From positions 1 through 6,275 of the forward strand of contig JAFAZU010000600.1 in the NCBI GenBank assembly GCA_019239585.1: a stretch of DNA of 6,275 nucleotides, in the 5' to 3' direction. Shown here in pieces: positions 6,143 to 6,275 of the stretch. Each line of letters begins with the position of its first letter. The first letter of the stretch is position 1. This DNA is from Acidobacteriaceae bacterium. GTDB lineage: Bacteria; Acidobacteriota; Terriglobia; Bryobacterales; Bryobacteraceae. Under the pieces are notes generated by a model. The model searched no databases and was not told the origin of the DNA. It was given only the letters and a program-made list of their open reading frames with translations. Both the position numbers and the translations under genes were made by a program.

Positions 6143-6275
6143 ATGCGGCTTTCCCTCTTCTGTTCCTACTCGCATCGGGAGGAAGACTTCCGCCAAGAAT
6201 TAGAATGGCACCTTTCCACTTTCCTGCGAAGAGTGATCATCCACAGTTGGCATGACCGCCGGATTGAGTCTGGCC
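6143..6275 (+). CDS. TIR-domain protein (partial, N-terminal 44 residues)
   Basis: The frame from ATG 6143 runs open to the window edge. Its N-terminus shows the beta-A/box 1 motif of bacterial TIR domains, LFCSYSHREEDFRQELEWHL (residues 5-24), and then WHDRRIESG (36-44), the beta-B/BB-loop signature, at the spacing usual in these proteins. Prokaryotic TIR domains typically hydrolyse NAD+ or make cyclic ADP-ribose-type signals, and many belong to anti-phage systems or sit on STAND, sensor or TPR proteins. The catalytic Glu and everything C-terminal lie beyond the window, so enzymatic competence and architecture cannot be judged. The start is supported because the frame is closed by TAG at 6092-6094 and no other ATG lies between; the TIR core begins immediately after the Met. 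The ribosome site is weak (GTGGGTGTGG just upstream). It is separated from the DHH gene by 569 bp, so it is not in an operon with it. Confidence 0.82.
   Translation, partial: MRLSLFCSYSHREEDFRQELEWHLSTFLRRVIIHSWHDRRIESG

Noticed and set aside
5871..6203. 110-codon plus-strand frame in the gap
   Set aside because: No recognisable motif, no ribosome site, and its 3' end overlaps the TIR gene start in a different frame. The ATG near 6117 inside it has GGAGG only 3 nt away and yields just 28 residues.
6200..6275. Possible C-terminus of a minus-strand gene ending in TAA at 6200-6202
   Set aside because: Only 24 codons without motif, antisense to the TIR frame, which has a much stronger signature.
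1..6275. CRISPR arrays, tRNA/rRNA genes, insertion sequences
   Set aside because: No regularly spaced repeats, no cloverleaf or rRNA-like sequence and no transposase or terminal repeats were seen by eye.

Overview
The window reads as ordinary chromosome from a moderately GC-rich, Gram-negative-type bacterium. It has a signal-peptide-bearing outer-membrane beta-barrel protein and a homodimeric (AceE-type) pyruvate dehydrogenase E1. The style of the epimerase, barrel and DHH proteins resembles Acidobacteriota (Terriglobia), but that placement is an impression from protein style, not a database result.

Layout. Three genes lie on the minus strand in the left two thirds. (1) Positions 1-806: an NAD(P)-dependent epimerase of the SDR/TIGR01777 type, whose C-terminus is cut by the window edge. 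(2) Positions 912-1553: a small secreted beta-barrel protein with a strong hairpin terminator just after its stop. (3) Positions 1743-4418: a full-length pyruvate dehydrogenase E1 (aceE) with all its thiamine-diphosphate motifs. A 201-bp divergent intergenic region then separates aceE from a plus-strand DHH/DHHA1 phosphoesterase (4620-5573). After that come about 570 bp with no convincing gene but with notable inverted repeats (5614-5764). At the right edge (6143-6275) a new plus-strand gene begins; its first 44 codons read as the start of a bacterial TIR domain.

How they fit together. The first four genes look like independent housekeeping or envelope functions, each with its own intergenic space. 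There is no aceF or lpd beside aceE. The TIR gene is the one accessory-type element. Prokaryotic TIR proteins are often NAD-consuming or signal-making parts of anti-phage systems, and the long non-coding gap before it could mark the edge of an accessory segment. Its partner genes, if any, lie outside the window, so no complete defence system can be claimed here.
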